A stretch of 64,000 nt of DNA from Chloranthus sessilifolius. Its lineage: Eukaryota > Streptophyta > Magnoliopsida > Chloranthales > Chloranthaceae. This document shows positions 31,193-42,715 of this stretch, piece after piece. Every line of letters begins with the position of its first letter. Position 1 is the first letter of the stretch. The translations under genes were made by a program, and so were the position numbers. The stretch spans positions 65,552,671-65,616,670 of the forward strand of contig CM037598.1 of assembly GCA_021018995.1 (NCBI GenBank), written 5' to 3'. A model generated the notes under the pieces. That model saw only the letters and a list, made by a program, of their open reading frames with translations, was not told where the DNA came from and searched no databases.

Positions 31193-34150
31193 TTATTTAC
31201 AAGCATCATCAAGCCAATCATACAAGGCTACCAAAATTTTCAAATCCTCCTTGGATAAAGGAGCTTTTCCTTTACGTTGGGACTTCTGAGTGGACTGCTT
31301 GGGGGCCTCCTCAGACTGGGCAGTAGATTTCTTGGTTTTCTTGGTAGAAGCAGCAGCAGAGTTAGAATCAGAAGGGAAAAGGATAGTAAGATCTAGGCCA
31401 ACGGCAGCAACAACTTTCCTTCTTTCCTCCTTTGAGAGTAAGGTGGTGGAGGTGTCATGTGGGGGTGGGGGTTTGGTGGGGGACTACCTCTTCAGACTGG
31501 GTAGCAGGTTCCTTCCCTTTATTGTGAGCAGAAGCAGAGGAAACAGATCTCTTTGCAATAACTTTTCTCTTTGTATAAGCCCTCTTAGGTATTGGGGGGG
31601 TAGGTTGAACGTAAGGAGGATCTTGGGCTGGAGGAGGGGGGACATCTACAGGAGGGGTAGGAGTAGGTTGAGTGGCAGGAGGGTTGGAAGGAGGAGCTCT
31701 AGCAAGAGGGGTTGGTTGAAATGGTTGAGAAGTCAATGAAGCAACTTTTCTCTTCAGAATATTGATTTTCTTCGCTGCATAAAGTAGGTTGGATTCAGAG
31801 AGTTCTTGGGTGGCCTTAAGTATCTCCTGAGCATTGGCTAATTTGTTTTGGAGAAGCTCAGCATTCTTCTTCTCAAACTCGGCAATGTGACTCTAAGCAG
31901 CAATAAGTAGTTTTGTGGACTAATAATGAGTAAGGATTTCCTTTCACCCCTCAGAGATATCCCGGAGTTGGATTCTTTGCTCCAATTCCATGAGAGCTAT
32001 CCTCTCATCATAGGAGACTTCCAAGGAAGCTCGGAGGGCAGCCACACTTATCAGGACATCCCTGCGGATGTAGGGATTATCCCTCATTGCATACAGCAAA
32101 GTGAGGTAAGGGGGAATGTAGATGGGGGATCTGAGTACAATGGGCAAGGAAAGGGGTGGAGTGGAAGATGAGGAGGGGTGGAGAAAACCAGTTCCTCAAG
32201 TGGATCAGTTTGGATTGAGGCATCTGTGAAGACAGGTGAAGTGAGAGTGGGTGGTTGGGTGGTAGATGACACAACAACTTCAGTGGCTACTATTGAAGAT
32301 GATGGAGGGGTAAAAGATGGGGATGAAATACGTATGGGGAAAAATGGAGTAGCTGCCTCCTTAGATTGGGTAGCAGCTGTGAGAGGTGGAGCTATGGGTG
32401 AAGATGGAGATAAATGGAGAGGTGATTGGACAGGTGAAAGAGGGGAAGTGTGAGGGGGTTGGGGAGTTGAAGAGGATGGGGTAAGGGTAGACTAAATGGA
32501 TTGAAGGAATGAGCTCATGAGGGCTTGGTTGTTGGTGTTGGTGGTCAATTGAGTTTGAATGGACTATAATAGGGAGAGAATTTGAGTGAAAGTATCAGGA
32601 ATGGTGGGATTAGAGGGGACAAGTGTTTGAATAGGGTGGAAAGGGGAGGAGGGTGCATGGTTGAAATGAGGGGGGTTAGTGTGTGGGGAGTCAGGGAGTG
32701 GGGTGTACTCATGCCCAACATCTTCCATAATGGATGTCATGAGGGCAGTGAAACCAGCAGTGGTAAACTGGTCTAAGCCCTGGGTAAGAGGGGTTGGTGA
32801 GGGGGAAAGTTAGAAATGGGTTGGTCAAAGGGTGGAGAAGAAAGGGTAGGGGTAGGCTCTGGTAGTTTTGGAGGTGAAAGGGCTTCAGATTCGAGAAGTT
32901 GAGTGGTGGGTGGAGGTAAAACTGGCTCAGAAGTAGGAGGAGGGGGATCTGTTGGAAGAGGGACTGATACAAAGGGGAAAAGCAAAGTAGGTGGAGGTGT
33001 TGGTGATGATGTAGGTAAGGTAGGTGAAAGGATGGATGAGGGTATCTCAGTAGTAAGATCTACTGCAGTGTTAGTGGGCACCTCCTCAACCTCCTCCAAC
33101 TCAACTGGCTTACTCTTCTTAATCAGGGTTAGGCTAGTGGACCATGCACTTTTTCCATACTTTTTTAGAGTCAACTTCTTGATTGGCTCATTCCACTTAA
33201 CCACATATTTCCCAGCCTTGAGCAAACATGTAATGAGCTTGCTGAAAGGCAACCCAACACCTTTAGTAAATGTCTGTCTTTTAAGCACCTTATCATTAAT
33301 GTCTGCCATTGTCTCAAAAATCAGCTGTGGTGCACTCAAAAATTGCCCTTTTGAACAGTAGTACAAAGCATCTACAATTGGGGGCCTTCTCTCGTGCAGG
33401 TGCCCAATGACATACACATTCTTTCTCAAAATAGTATCGATGAATCTGAGGTTAGGTTGGAGGTCTCTTCTCATCAAAGATTCACCAGATCCCACAATTC
33501 CATTGGTGAGCTGTTTAGCCATTTCTCTGAATGTAACCCATTTGGGTGCTCCCTCAGATCTAGTAGAGTCAAATTGATATGGAACTCTCAAAGCCATCGT
33601 AATGACCTTGCAATCCACAGTGATTTGCCAATCATCAATCAGAATTTCCAGCACAGCCTCATTCCCAGGCACCACCTTCTTTGTCAAATTTTGGTACCAC
33701 AATTTAACCAGCCTGGAGTACACAGTCTCCTTCAAGGGTGTAAGTAGGGGTAACAATCCCTCCTTTAGATACATTAGTGTCTCGTGGAATTCCTCTATCT
33801 CAGTAAAGTATGCAAGATCAAAATTTGTCTCAGGGATAAGGCTCAACCCATTCACAAACTCATTAGGGGTGGTTAATGCTATAGGAAGCTCCACCGCAGG
33901 TAATATGTCAGGGTTGGGCAAAGGTGTTTCCCCAGTTGGAGCAGATCTCTCCATAGGTATTTTTGCATCAAGGCTCCTGAATTGTGACAGACTTGACATT
34001 TTTTGCTTTAGGAGCCTTCTTCGACTTCCCCTCAGGAAGTTTCCTCTTGGTAGGCGGGTTGGTGGTAGGCTTTGATTTTTTGAAGGACTTTGGGGTTGAA
34101 GAAGCTGGTTGTCAGAATAGGTCAGCTAGGGTTTCTTCAGAATCGACCAT
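31193..34150 (-). pseudogene. Athila ORF3 of copy H
   Basis: Minus-strand ATG at 34150 (MVDSEETLADLF) with a Lys/Pro-rich start (KSKKAPKAKNVK). After a frame change a 408-codon open stretch (33999-32773) holds ALTTPNEFVNGLSLIPETNF, VKLWYQNLTKKVVPGNEAVL, GIVGSGESLMRRDLQPNLRF, IDTILRKNVYVIGHLHERR and PPIVDALYYCSKGQFLSAPQ, then a Pro-rich tail. Later frames hold DNPYIRRDVLISVAAL (about 32090) and a basic region (KRAYTKRKVIAKRS, about 31580); the frame ends YDWLDDACK at 31193. Very like B in the globular part, weakly alike in the tail. Function unknown; no signal peptide or membrane segment. Confidence 0.82.
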
Positions 34151-34256
34151 TATGCTCTCAGAAATTGATCTCTTAAAGCTCACTCACCAATCACCAATTT
34201 GAATTAAAATTCTAAAGTAAATAATTAGGAAAACAACAGAGTGAAGCAGAGAGACA

Positions 34257-34331
34257 ACTTACCCAAAACTCCCTGGGTTTTACAGAAATCATGATGCACA
34301 ACTCAAATTTCTCAAAAATCAGGTGCAAAAT
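34257..34331 (-). promoter_or_regulatory. Leader box and putative splice donor before ORF3 of Athila H
   Basis: Minus strand ATTTTGCACCTG from 34331, GTAAGT from 34262, ORF3 ATG at 34150. A TTTACTTTAG acceptor-like site lies in between, near 34217. Confidence 0.5.
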
Positions 34332-34439
34332 GATCCTTTGTGCGGGCTGAATGAACCTGAGGAGTGGCAAAAGGTCCTTAGAGTATTTGGCAGAAAATGA
34401 GAGCAGCGACCAATGAGGAAGAGAGAGCTAGGGTTTCGC

Positions 34440-34790
34440 AAGAGGTGTTGAATGAGCAAAAATAACCTAACGACAGGTGTATAAAGAATGAAAATTGATT
34501 TTGATAGGATGAGCTGAGTGATTTTGATAGGTCAAGGCGTCCTATCTAACAGTAGAAAGAATACAGCGTACAGATGAGATGCTCCGATAGGTCAAATCCT
34601 TCCTATCGATAGGTTCATATAGTATATGATTCATCCTCTCGATAGGTTCCTAATAGCTATCCAAAACCTATCGAAAACTTCTTTCTGACCATTTGAACCT
34701 ATCGGAGAGTTGTTTTCACCTATCAACAAGTCTCAGTGCCTATCGAAATCCTCAAATGACCTATAGAAAGGTCCCATATGCTCATAGAAA
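34440..34790. repeat. TCGA dyad array, spacer of Athila H
   Basis: Exact 21-bp pairs at 34704-34728 and 34743-34767; others at 20-23 bp (for example near 34580-34615). More decayed than in B and E. Confidence 0.7.
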
Positions 34791-35043
34791 CTGCATTTTT
34801 GCGTTGTGTTCAGCCTCAGCACACAGCAAACTCCGTTGTTGTGCTTCCATTAATGTTGTTTTCATTATTGACATACTCCCATGGTCCCTAGACTGCTTGG
34901 CAAGATTGATATGATGACCTAATGCTAGCATTGAAAATTTATAAAAAATTAACAAAACATCAAAATAGAAAGTAATCACTTAAAACAAAATCAAAATATA
35001 GTACATATGATACACACTGAAATCATGTATAAATTGGAGGGTC

Positions 35044-36220
35044 CTAAAAATCAATGGTCTCCTCAGGCTCACAAATTTTTTCAACACAAATCTTTAGCCT
35101 CTGCCCATTGACTTTCATGACTCTACCATCTTTGGGGTCCATGATTTCTACATCCCCGGATGGGGAAACATGTAAAACTGTGTAAGGCCCATTCCATCTA
35201 GACTGTAATTTTCCTAGAAAGAATTTTAATCTTGAATTGAACAACCATACCTTGTCACCTATTTTGAATTTTTTCCGCAGAAAATGCCTGTCATGAAAGG
35301 CTTTGGTTTTTTCCTTGTAGATCCGGGCATTTGAATATACTTCCATCCTTAACTCATCAAGCTCAAATAATTGCAGTTTCCTATTCACACTAGCATAAGT
35401 TAAGTCAGAATTTAATGCTTTAATGGCCCAATATGCTCAATGTTCTAACTCAATAGTCAAGTGACATGCCTTGCCATATACTAGCCTGAATGGGGACATC
35501 CCTATGGGGGTCTTATAGGCAGTCCTATAAGCTCACAAGACATCTGGTAGTTTTATGGACCAATCTCTCCTATCAGCTAGCACAGTCTTCTCTAGGATGT
35601 GTTTGATTTCCTTATTGGAAATCTCTACTTCCCTACTGATTTGTGAGTGGTAGGGAGTAGCAACTCTGTGGATCACAGAGTATTTTTTCAACAGTTTTTT
35701 AAAAGGTATGTTGTAAAAGTGGCTTCCTCCATCAGAATAATAGCTTTGGGAGTGCCAAACCTAGAGAAGATATTATCCTTTAAGAACTTAATAAAAACCT
35801 TATGATCATTTGTTCTTGTAGTTATGGCCTCTACCCATTTGGACACATAGTCCACAGCTATAAGGATGAAATTATATCCATAGGAAAGGGGGAAAGGTCC
35901 CATAAAATCAATTCCCCATATGTCAAACAGTTCAACAACAAGCACAGGTTGCAAGGGCATGGAGTTTCTTTTTGTAATACTTCCCATTTGCTGGCATTTA
36001 GAACAAACTTTGAAATGTTGTATGGCATCCTTGAACCGAGTGGGCCAATAGAAACCACTTTAAAGCACCTTTGTAGCAGTCTTGTTGCCACTGAAATGGC
36101 CCCTACAAGCCTGTTCATGAAACATGGTTAGAATGTTTTCAAACTCAATTTCAGGTACACATCTTCTTATCACCTAGTCTGCACAATACTTAAAGAAGTG
36201 AGGATCCTCCCACATGTAAT
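35044..36220 (-). pseudogene. int: Integrase of Athila H (broken)
   Basis: Zinc region MFHEQACRGHFSGNK, then VCSKCQQMGS; core IWGIDFMGPFPLSYGYNFIL and [17 protein letters not shown]; the second Asp box is damaged ([10 protein letters not shown] where B has [10 protein letters not shown]). After a broken stretch (35690-35390) the C-terminus is intact: RKKFKIGDKVWLFNSRLKFF, SRWNGPYTVLHVSPSGDVEI, ending EETIDF at 35044. Confidence 0.9.
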
Positions 36221-37790
36221 ATCAAATTTGTGAGAAGAATAAATTCCTATCATCCTTACTCCAATGTGGGGGTACCCTTCCCACAGCAAGATAGTTTACT
36301 ATGTTGGCAAACCAAGGCATACTTATCTCCACAGCAAAAAGATGCTCATCTGGGAAAGAATCATTGATGGGCAAGCTCTCTATTTCAGCATCTGGAATCC
36401 TTGATAAGTGGTCAGCAACCACATTTTCAACCCCCTTCTTGTCTTTGATTTCCAAGTTGAATTCCTGCAAAAGAAGAATCCATCTAATTAATCTAGCTTT
36501 AGCCTCCTTCTTAGATAAGAGGTATTTCAGGGCTGAATGGTCAATAAACACAGTGATCTTGGATCCCAACACATATGATCTAAACTTTTCAAAAGCAAAT
36601 ACAATGGCTAGCAGCTCTTTTTCAGTTGTGGTGTAATTTAATTAAGCATCAACTACTGATTTACTAGCATATGCCACCACACATGGTGCTTTGTCTTTCC
36701 TTTGTCCCAGCACTGCACCAATGGCAAAGTCTGATGTATCACACATCAGCTCAAATGGTAGAGAAAAATCAGGAGCTTGTAATATAGGAGCGATAGTCAA
36801 ATAGGTCTTCAGAAGTTCAAAAGCAGCTAGGCATTCATCATTGAACACAAATGGAACCTCTTGGAACAACAAGTGGCAAAGAGGCTTGGAAATTTTGCTA
36901 AAGTCTTTGATGAACCTCCAGTAGAAACCAGCATGGCTCAAGAATGACCTAACTCATTTGACAATTTTGGGAGGGGGCAAATGTGCTATTAAATCAATTT
37001 TAGTTTGATCAACCTCTATTCCTCTTTGGGAAACAACATGTCCTAGGACAATACCTTGAGTCACCATGAAATGACTCTTTTCCCAACTCAAAACTAGGTT
37101 GGTCTCCTCACCCCTTTGCAGCACAAGGCTGAGATGGTGCAGGCAATGGCTAAAACCATCCCCATAAATAGAGAAATCATCCATAAAAATTTCTAGAAAC
37201 TTGTCAATCATATCATAAAAGATAACATACATGAATCTTTGAAAAGTGGCAGGTGCATTACATAGCCCAAATGGCATCCTTCTGTATGCAAAGGTTCCAA
37301 ATGGACAAGTGAATATAGTTTTTTCTTGATCTTGTGGGTAAACAGAAATCTTGTTGTATCTTGAATAACCATCTAGAAAATAGTAAAAAGCCTTGCCTGC
37401 CAACTTATCTAAAATATGATCTATAAAAGGCAATGGGAAGTGATCTTTGCTAGTTTTCTCATTGATCTTGTGATAGTCTATGCATACCCTCCAACCAGTG
37501 GTCTGTCAAGTTGAAATTAGCTCACCCGAGTTTGCTTCAACTACTGTGATCTTAGATTTCTTAGGCACCACTTGGATAGGGGCCACCCATTGAGAATCTG
37601 AGATAGGGTAAATGACCCCAGCATCAAGAAGTTTGACTACTTCCTTCATTATAACATCCTGCATGTGTGGGTTGAGCTTCCTTAGCATCTCTCTAGAAGG
37701 TTTAGAGCCCTCTTCAAGATGAATTTTGTGCATGCACACAACTGGATTTATCCCCTTCAAATCTGCAATAGTCTATCTTATTGCTCTCTT
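36221..37790 (-). pseudogene. Reverse transcriptase and RNase H of Athila H (broken)
   Basis: From about 37760: NPVVCMHKIHLEEGSKPSRE, VYPQDQEKTIFTCPFGTFAY, the active site IFMDDFSIYGDGF, TQGIVLGHVVSQRGIEVDQ; RNase [56 protein letters not shown]. Only a few stops (about 37505, 36952, 36640, 36220), in one frame, so this is the best preserved pol in the window. Confidence 0.93.
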
Positions 37791-38042
37791 ATGCCTTTTT
37801 AGCAGACAAAACAATTCTTCTTCCTGCTCAAGAGTGAGGGAAGAAGAGATTATCACTGGTAGTTTATGATTGGCTCCTAAAAAGGCCTATTTTAAAGATT
37901 TTGGGAGTTGCTTTAACTCCACATCTAGGGGAATGATGACTGAAGGCAGTAGGGGTTCCTTATAAGGTGGTGGAAGAGGTAATAAAGCAGGAGTCCATGG
38001 GTGATGCTTTGTTATCCCTGCTTCAGAATTTACACTTTCCAC

Positions 38043-38760
38043 TTACTCAAGCTCAGATGTTGAAGCTTTCTCTTCCACTGTTTCATTCCATACTTCTTCA
38101 AAAACATTAAACAAATCATTACCATGTAGCAGTTGAGGTAGATGTTTTTGCACAAACTCATCCAGCACATCAATGGAAAAACAATCCTCATATTCTAAGT
38201 GGGGCTGATGGGCTGCATTGTACACGTTTAGCTTGAATTTCATATTACCAAAAGATAGTTCCATGAACCCTGATCTACATTGTATACAAGCATTTGTAGT
38301 GGCCAAAAAGGGCCTGCCTAAGATCACAGGGATAGAAGTAGCACACTTGCTTGGCTCCATATCTAGCACCAGAAAATAACCAGGATAAAAGAATTTGTCA
38401 ACCCCAACCAAGATATCTTAAATGATCCCCACAGGCTTCCTTTCAGATCTTCAGCTAGTTGTAAGACCACATGTGTCGGCTTCAACTTTCCTAAGTCCAG
38501 CTTCTCATATACTGAATATGGAAGTAAATTCGCACTAGCTCCCAGATCTAACAAGGATTTTTCAATGGTATGACCCCCAATGATGCAGGGGATAGTGGGG
38601 ACTCCAGGGTCCTGGAGTTTTGTTGGAGTTACAATAGTCAGTATTTATTTCACTTTTTCTGTTGAAAAGACTTTCTTGGACAGATGCATCCTTGATTGTC
38701 TTTTGTGGGTGCAAAGGTCCTTTAAGAACTTGGAATAGACTGAAACCTGCTTGATTGCAT
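38043..38760 (-). pseudogene. Protease of Athila H
   Basis: LLDLGASANLLPYSVYEKLD keeps the catalytic Asp (DLGAS; B has Tyr, E has DLEVS). A frame change near 38400 separates it from VGVDKFFYPGYFLVLDMEPS and VILGRPFLATTNACIQCRSG. C-terminal end EEKASTSELE at 38043. Confidence 0.87.
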
Positions 38761-40460
38761 CAAGTAGAGGCAGGGTTGATCTTCACATGCTTAAAAGTTT
38801 CCATCATTTCCTCTATTTTCGCATGTCCTTTATCAAAAGGGGAAGGTGCTTGCATTGCCCTAGGAAATGGCAAATATGGGACTACGCCCCCATTTGCAGC
38901 CTTAGCCAACTCATCATCTCTTTTTTTAATTTTATTTTTTTCTTGAGGACCATCATTATCCTTCTTATTCAACATGGGTTGCTCCTGTCGTACCTTCTCT
39001 TTTTCTTTTTCTGAATTTTTTGAAGGCTCACAGTCTACTTGATTGTCCACCAACCTTCCACTTCTTAATGTGGTGACAGATTTGGCTTCCTCATGGGAAG
39101 AAGAAACCTCACCTACCACATATTGTCTCCTTGGGTTGTCCATGGGTTGGCTAGGCAGCCTCCTTTCCTATCTCTTGGTGAAAGCATTAAATAGCTGACC
39201 AAGATGGTCTTCTATCTTTTTAATTCTTTGGCTATGAGAGTGTACAGTTTGAGACAAGGATCCTAAGTTCTGCAATGAGGCCAAAACTTGTTCCTCAAAA
39301 GAAAGTGATCTAGCAGCTGGAGGGGGTGCAGCTTGCTGCACAGGCTGAGTCATGGGTTGTTGATAGTGGGGCCTTGGAAAGTAATTCTGGTGGTATGGCT
39401 GAGCTTCTTTATAAGGCATGGACTGCTGGGGCTGCTGCTGGTTTGGAAAGGTATCTTGTCTCCACCTCAAGTTGGGATGATTTATCCATTGGTAACCAAC
39501 AATAGGTTGTTATCCAAAAGGCTGAGTGGCAGCCACATGCTCCATCACAAAGTCTGGAAATTAAACAGCTGAGGAGCATTCCTCAAGGAAGTGAGTGGGG
39601 TCAAACTGTCCACTTTCCTTTCCAAATCGTTATGCCCACTTACCTCATACATCTTCCCTCTTGTGGTATTTTCTTTCACCATTCTAGGGGTGTCCAAGTC
39701 CCTGGGCAATGTCCCTCTCTGCATGGAGTACTCATTGATGATGTCAAACAATTCCCAAGCCTCCTCAGCAGTTTTATGGAGGTAAGTACCTCCACAAGAG
39801 GCATCTACCATATCTCTACTTTTAGAATCAATTCCCTGATAGAAACATTGAACAAGCTGCCATTTATGGATTTGATGGTGGGGACATTTATTTAGGAGTT
39901 CCTTGAATATCTCCCATGCTCAGTGAAAGTCCTCAGTTGGGTCTTGAGCAAATGAGATAATGCCCTCCCTCAACTGGCTTGTCTTGGACATGGGGAAAAA
40001 CTTGGCCAAAAACTGACATTGAAGATCACTCCAGGACTGAATACTGTTGGGGTGAGAGCATTGAAAACAAAGTCCTGGCTCTATCCTTTAATGAAAAAGG
40101 AAAGAGTCTCATCCTGGTTGCTTCCTCCCCCAAACCTATCATATTGAATGTAGTGCACAGTCCTAGAAATTCATCAATATGTTTATGTGGGACTTCTTTG
40201 GTCAAGCCATGGAATGAGAGTAGCATTTGGATTATGGAAGACTTGATCTCATAGTTCCCTTAAATAGCAGGGAATTAAATGGAGAAGGGGGAATTGTAAA
40301 CCCCTAGTACATTGAATTCCTTCAAGGTTCTAGGTTGCTCACCCATTTCAGCAAATTCAGATGCAACAGATGTGGGTGAGATTTACTTAGACCTAAGAAT
40401 TCTTTCAACCTCTGGATTTAATGGAACAATCTGAGGATTGAGAGTTCTCCTTCCAAACAT
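38761..40460 (-). pseudogene. Gag of Athila H (broken, zinc knuckle damaged)
   Basis: Start ATG at 40460 (MFGRRTLNPQIVPLNPEVER) aligns with E at 60322. Capsid-like part: HKHIDEFLGLCTTFNMIGLG and DASCGGTYLHKTAEEAWELF. Near 39600 the reading jumps from KVDSLTP to THFLEEC, so the stretch that in E carries the first two Cys of the CCHC knuckle (CVICQSPTHSLEEC) is missing. Then QQQPQQSMPYKEAQPYHQNY and KSVTTLRSGRLVDNQVD. Many stops. Confidence 0.85.
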
Positions 40461-40762
40461 ATACCACTCACAATCTTAATGCACACACAATGCAGAGCCA
40501 CAACAATCAGGAACAATACAATTAACTAATACATCTACAAATCCACAGATCAGAAAAATAAAAGTAGAGGGATGCAAACTTTAGCATAGCCTCTACCACA
40601 ATGCTCCTCCTTAAACACAGCTTCCAATCTGTTAAAAACAACAAAAACTATTCCAAAATAGCAAAAACATTCAAAAGCAGTTAGTTAAAAACTAAACAGT
40701 CTATTATAGATTTACAATCTATACTAAAACAAACTTAGATCTACCAATTTTAAGCACACAGA
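40461..40762 (-). other. 5' leader of Athila H
   Basis: 300 bp between primer site and gag start; AT-rich, no ORF or other signal seen. Confidence 0.6.
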
Positions 40763-40780
40763 TCCCCGGCAGCGGTGCTA
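40763..40780 (-). promoter_or_regulatory. Primer binding site of Athila H
   Basis: Minus strand TAGCACCGCTGCCGGGGA, six bases after the LTR. Close to the tRNA-Asp type site of Athila (TGGCGCCGTTGCCGGGGA from memory); TGG has become TAG here and in E. Confidence 0.8.
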
Positions 40781-40786
40781 AAAACT

Positions 40787-42710
40787 TGTTGGCTTCTTAC
40801 CTTGTGTTCAAAAAGAGGTTTAAAATCACACAATTAAAGGATCTATTGGTTGCACACACAAGGACAAGCAGACACAGACCTGCAAGTATTCAGGGCCTAT
40901 TGTAGCAAGTTTTAAAGGGTAAGTAAGGGTATGTCCACAGGGAAATTTGAGCTGAAAATTAAGTAAATCTCCATATCTAAGGTAGATCTGACACCCTACC
41001 TAATACTAAATAGCAAAAGAGAGAGGAGAGGTTTTAAGGGGTTGTCACTTTAAACTAAACTACAGAAACACAATTAAATGCATAAATGAATTGAGATTAA
41101 ATCCAGAGTTCAAATCTTGCAAGTGAGGGGAATAGTTGGTGAAATTGGAAATAGAAAATGGAGAGAAACAACTTAGAGTTTGGTCTTCCTGCAGTTGGAT
41201 TGAGCTGACAGTGTCACAAATAATTTAGAGTGCATCAATCCCTCATCTGGCTATAAGCATAGCTGCAGGGTAAAAGGATCTGATCTAAGCCAGAGATTTG
41301 TATTGATCTTAAGGCTATGATCTGTCCACTTCAATAGTCACAGATCATCCAATAGATTCACCCCATTCTCAGGTTTCTATCAGAACATTATAATCACTAC
41401 AAATGTTGCAACTTACCAGGCCACAGACACAGGTAATTGCAAGAATATCAAACCTAGGGAGATGAAATGGCATCCAAGAGGTCTACCAGTTAATTGGGTG
41501 AGTTGAATCCCATCTACACAAATCCGATCGAGCACCAAGTGATACCAGATGAGCTATGGATCTAATTAAAACAATAAAACCAGCATAGCATTGAAACAAA
41601 CTCACTATATAATGAAATTCTCTCATATTTGTAGTCTGTCTATTATCTAACCCTCAATAACACTCTCAACTCTCCCAAATTATAGATCCAACCTCACTCC
41701 TTGCTGCTCCAAAGAAATTAGCCAACCATAGTTGAGCAAAAAGGAAGAATAGAGAAGTTTGATGCAAGCTCTGATCTCAAGAATTGATCCCCCCCTTTTT
41801 TCTGACAGCTTCCCTCCTTATATAGCTCTCCCCTTTAGCCTCAGATCTGTTTTTCCCGCCAATCACAGCTCAGCTGAAATAATTCTGTTATTCCCTCTTT
41901 TATTCCCCTTCTAGAAGGATCTCTTAGTTAGTTAGAGTTGGGGGAGAGCACATGGGTTGGTTAGAGTTTCCTAGGGCACTTCTAGAAACTTTGTGCCGGT
42001 CACCAGAGTGCTTCAGATTGCATGAAGCAAGTCACCAACTTGCAGCGTGTGCACATCAGCTTTTCTGAGAAGTCCTTCAGTCGATTTGAATAGGTTTTTA
42101 AAGCTTTTGACAAGTTCCAAACAGGCCTTTTGTTCCTTTCGCTAGGATTCAGGATCCTTTTGATAGGTTCCGATAGGTTACTCCTGAGAATAGAGCTCCA
42201 ACATCCACAGCTTTCATCTGGTGTGTTCGACTGGTTGGGGAATCCTTTCAATAGGTTGATCTCTGCGTAATAAATTTTGATAGGCTTGCTTCTAGCTCCT
42301 ATCAACAGGTTCAAGAATTCTCGATAGGTTCTCTTTGAGCTCAGGCAACCATTCGATAGGATGCTCCCTTTTCATTTTCGACTGCGCGATAGGTTTTGGA
42401 TCCTATCGAATACTCCCATCCTCATGACTTCTTCCTATTTTCAGCCTTCAGATTCTATCAACAGGTTCTAGTAACCTCTCGACAGGTTGTTTTCAGCCAG
42501 TTTTCACTCCTTCAAAGCTACTTTGTTGTTGCTGCATGCCCTAAGTGGGCCATTGTTGGGTCTGAACTGCACTGAGAGATGGATTTCTGCACTATGACAG
42601 CCTTTTACTGCTATCTACAAGACATACTCAACAAGCATTTATTAGTCCACTCATAGGTCTATCAAAGCTCATGTTAAAGCATGAAAACTGGTATTTTTCA
42701 CTGATTAACA
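40787..42710 (-). repeat. 5' LTR of Athila H
   Basis: 1924 bp, same ends as the left LTR. TATA at 41817-41824. Dyads at 42227-42251, 42385-42409 and 42458-42482, matching those in the left LTR one to one. Confidence 0.95.
42060..42490. repeat. TCGA dyad array, U3 of the right H LTR
   Basis: Copies of the left-LTR array. In the dyad at 42458-42482 the right arm is the better preserved one; in its twin at 29198-29222 the left arm is. Confidence 0.8.
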
Positions 42711-42715
42711 TGCCC
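42711..42715. repeat. Right target-site duplication of Athila H
   Basis: TGCCC, identical to 27536-27540. Confidence 0.95.

Larger units (their letters stand above)
34151..35043 (-). other. Spacer between integrase and ORF3 of Athila H
   Basis: Dyad array at about 34440-34790; ATTTTGCACCTG (minus, 34331-34320); GTAAGT donor-like site (minus, 34262-34257); AT-rich start next to integrase. No ORF of note. Confidence 0.7.
27541..42710 (-). mobile_element. Complete Athila-lineage retrotransposon, copy H (15.17 kb)
   Basis: Bounded by LTRs 27541-29450 and 40787-42710 and by a TGCCC duplication. Minus-strand order: 5' LTR, tRNA-Asp-like primer site, gag, protease, RT, RNase H, integrase, dyad spacer, ORF3, 3' UTR, PPT, 3' LTR. 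Over the first 250 bp the two LTRs differ at roughly one base in 15-25 by eye, so insertion is not recent. All genes but much of ORF3 have stops. Confidence 0.97.

Noticed and set aside
32178..33361. Plus-strand ORFs of 91 and 152 codons
   Set aside because: Shadows of H ORF3 on the other strand; Gly/Val-rich from the Pro-rich tail.
31193..34150. Envelope protein call for ORF3
   Set aside because: No signal peptide, membrane segment or Cys pattern; the resemblance is to a plant transposon-associated domain.
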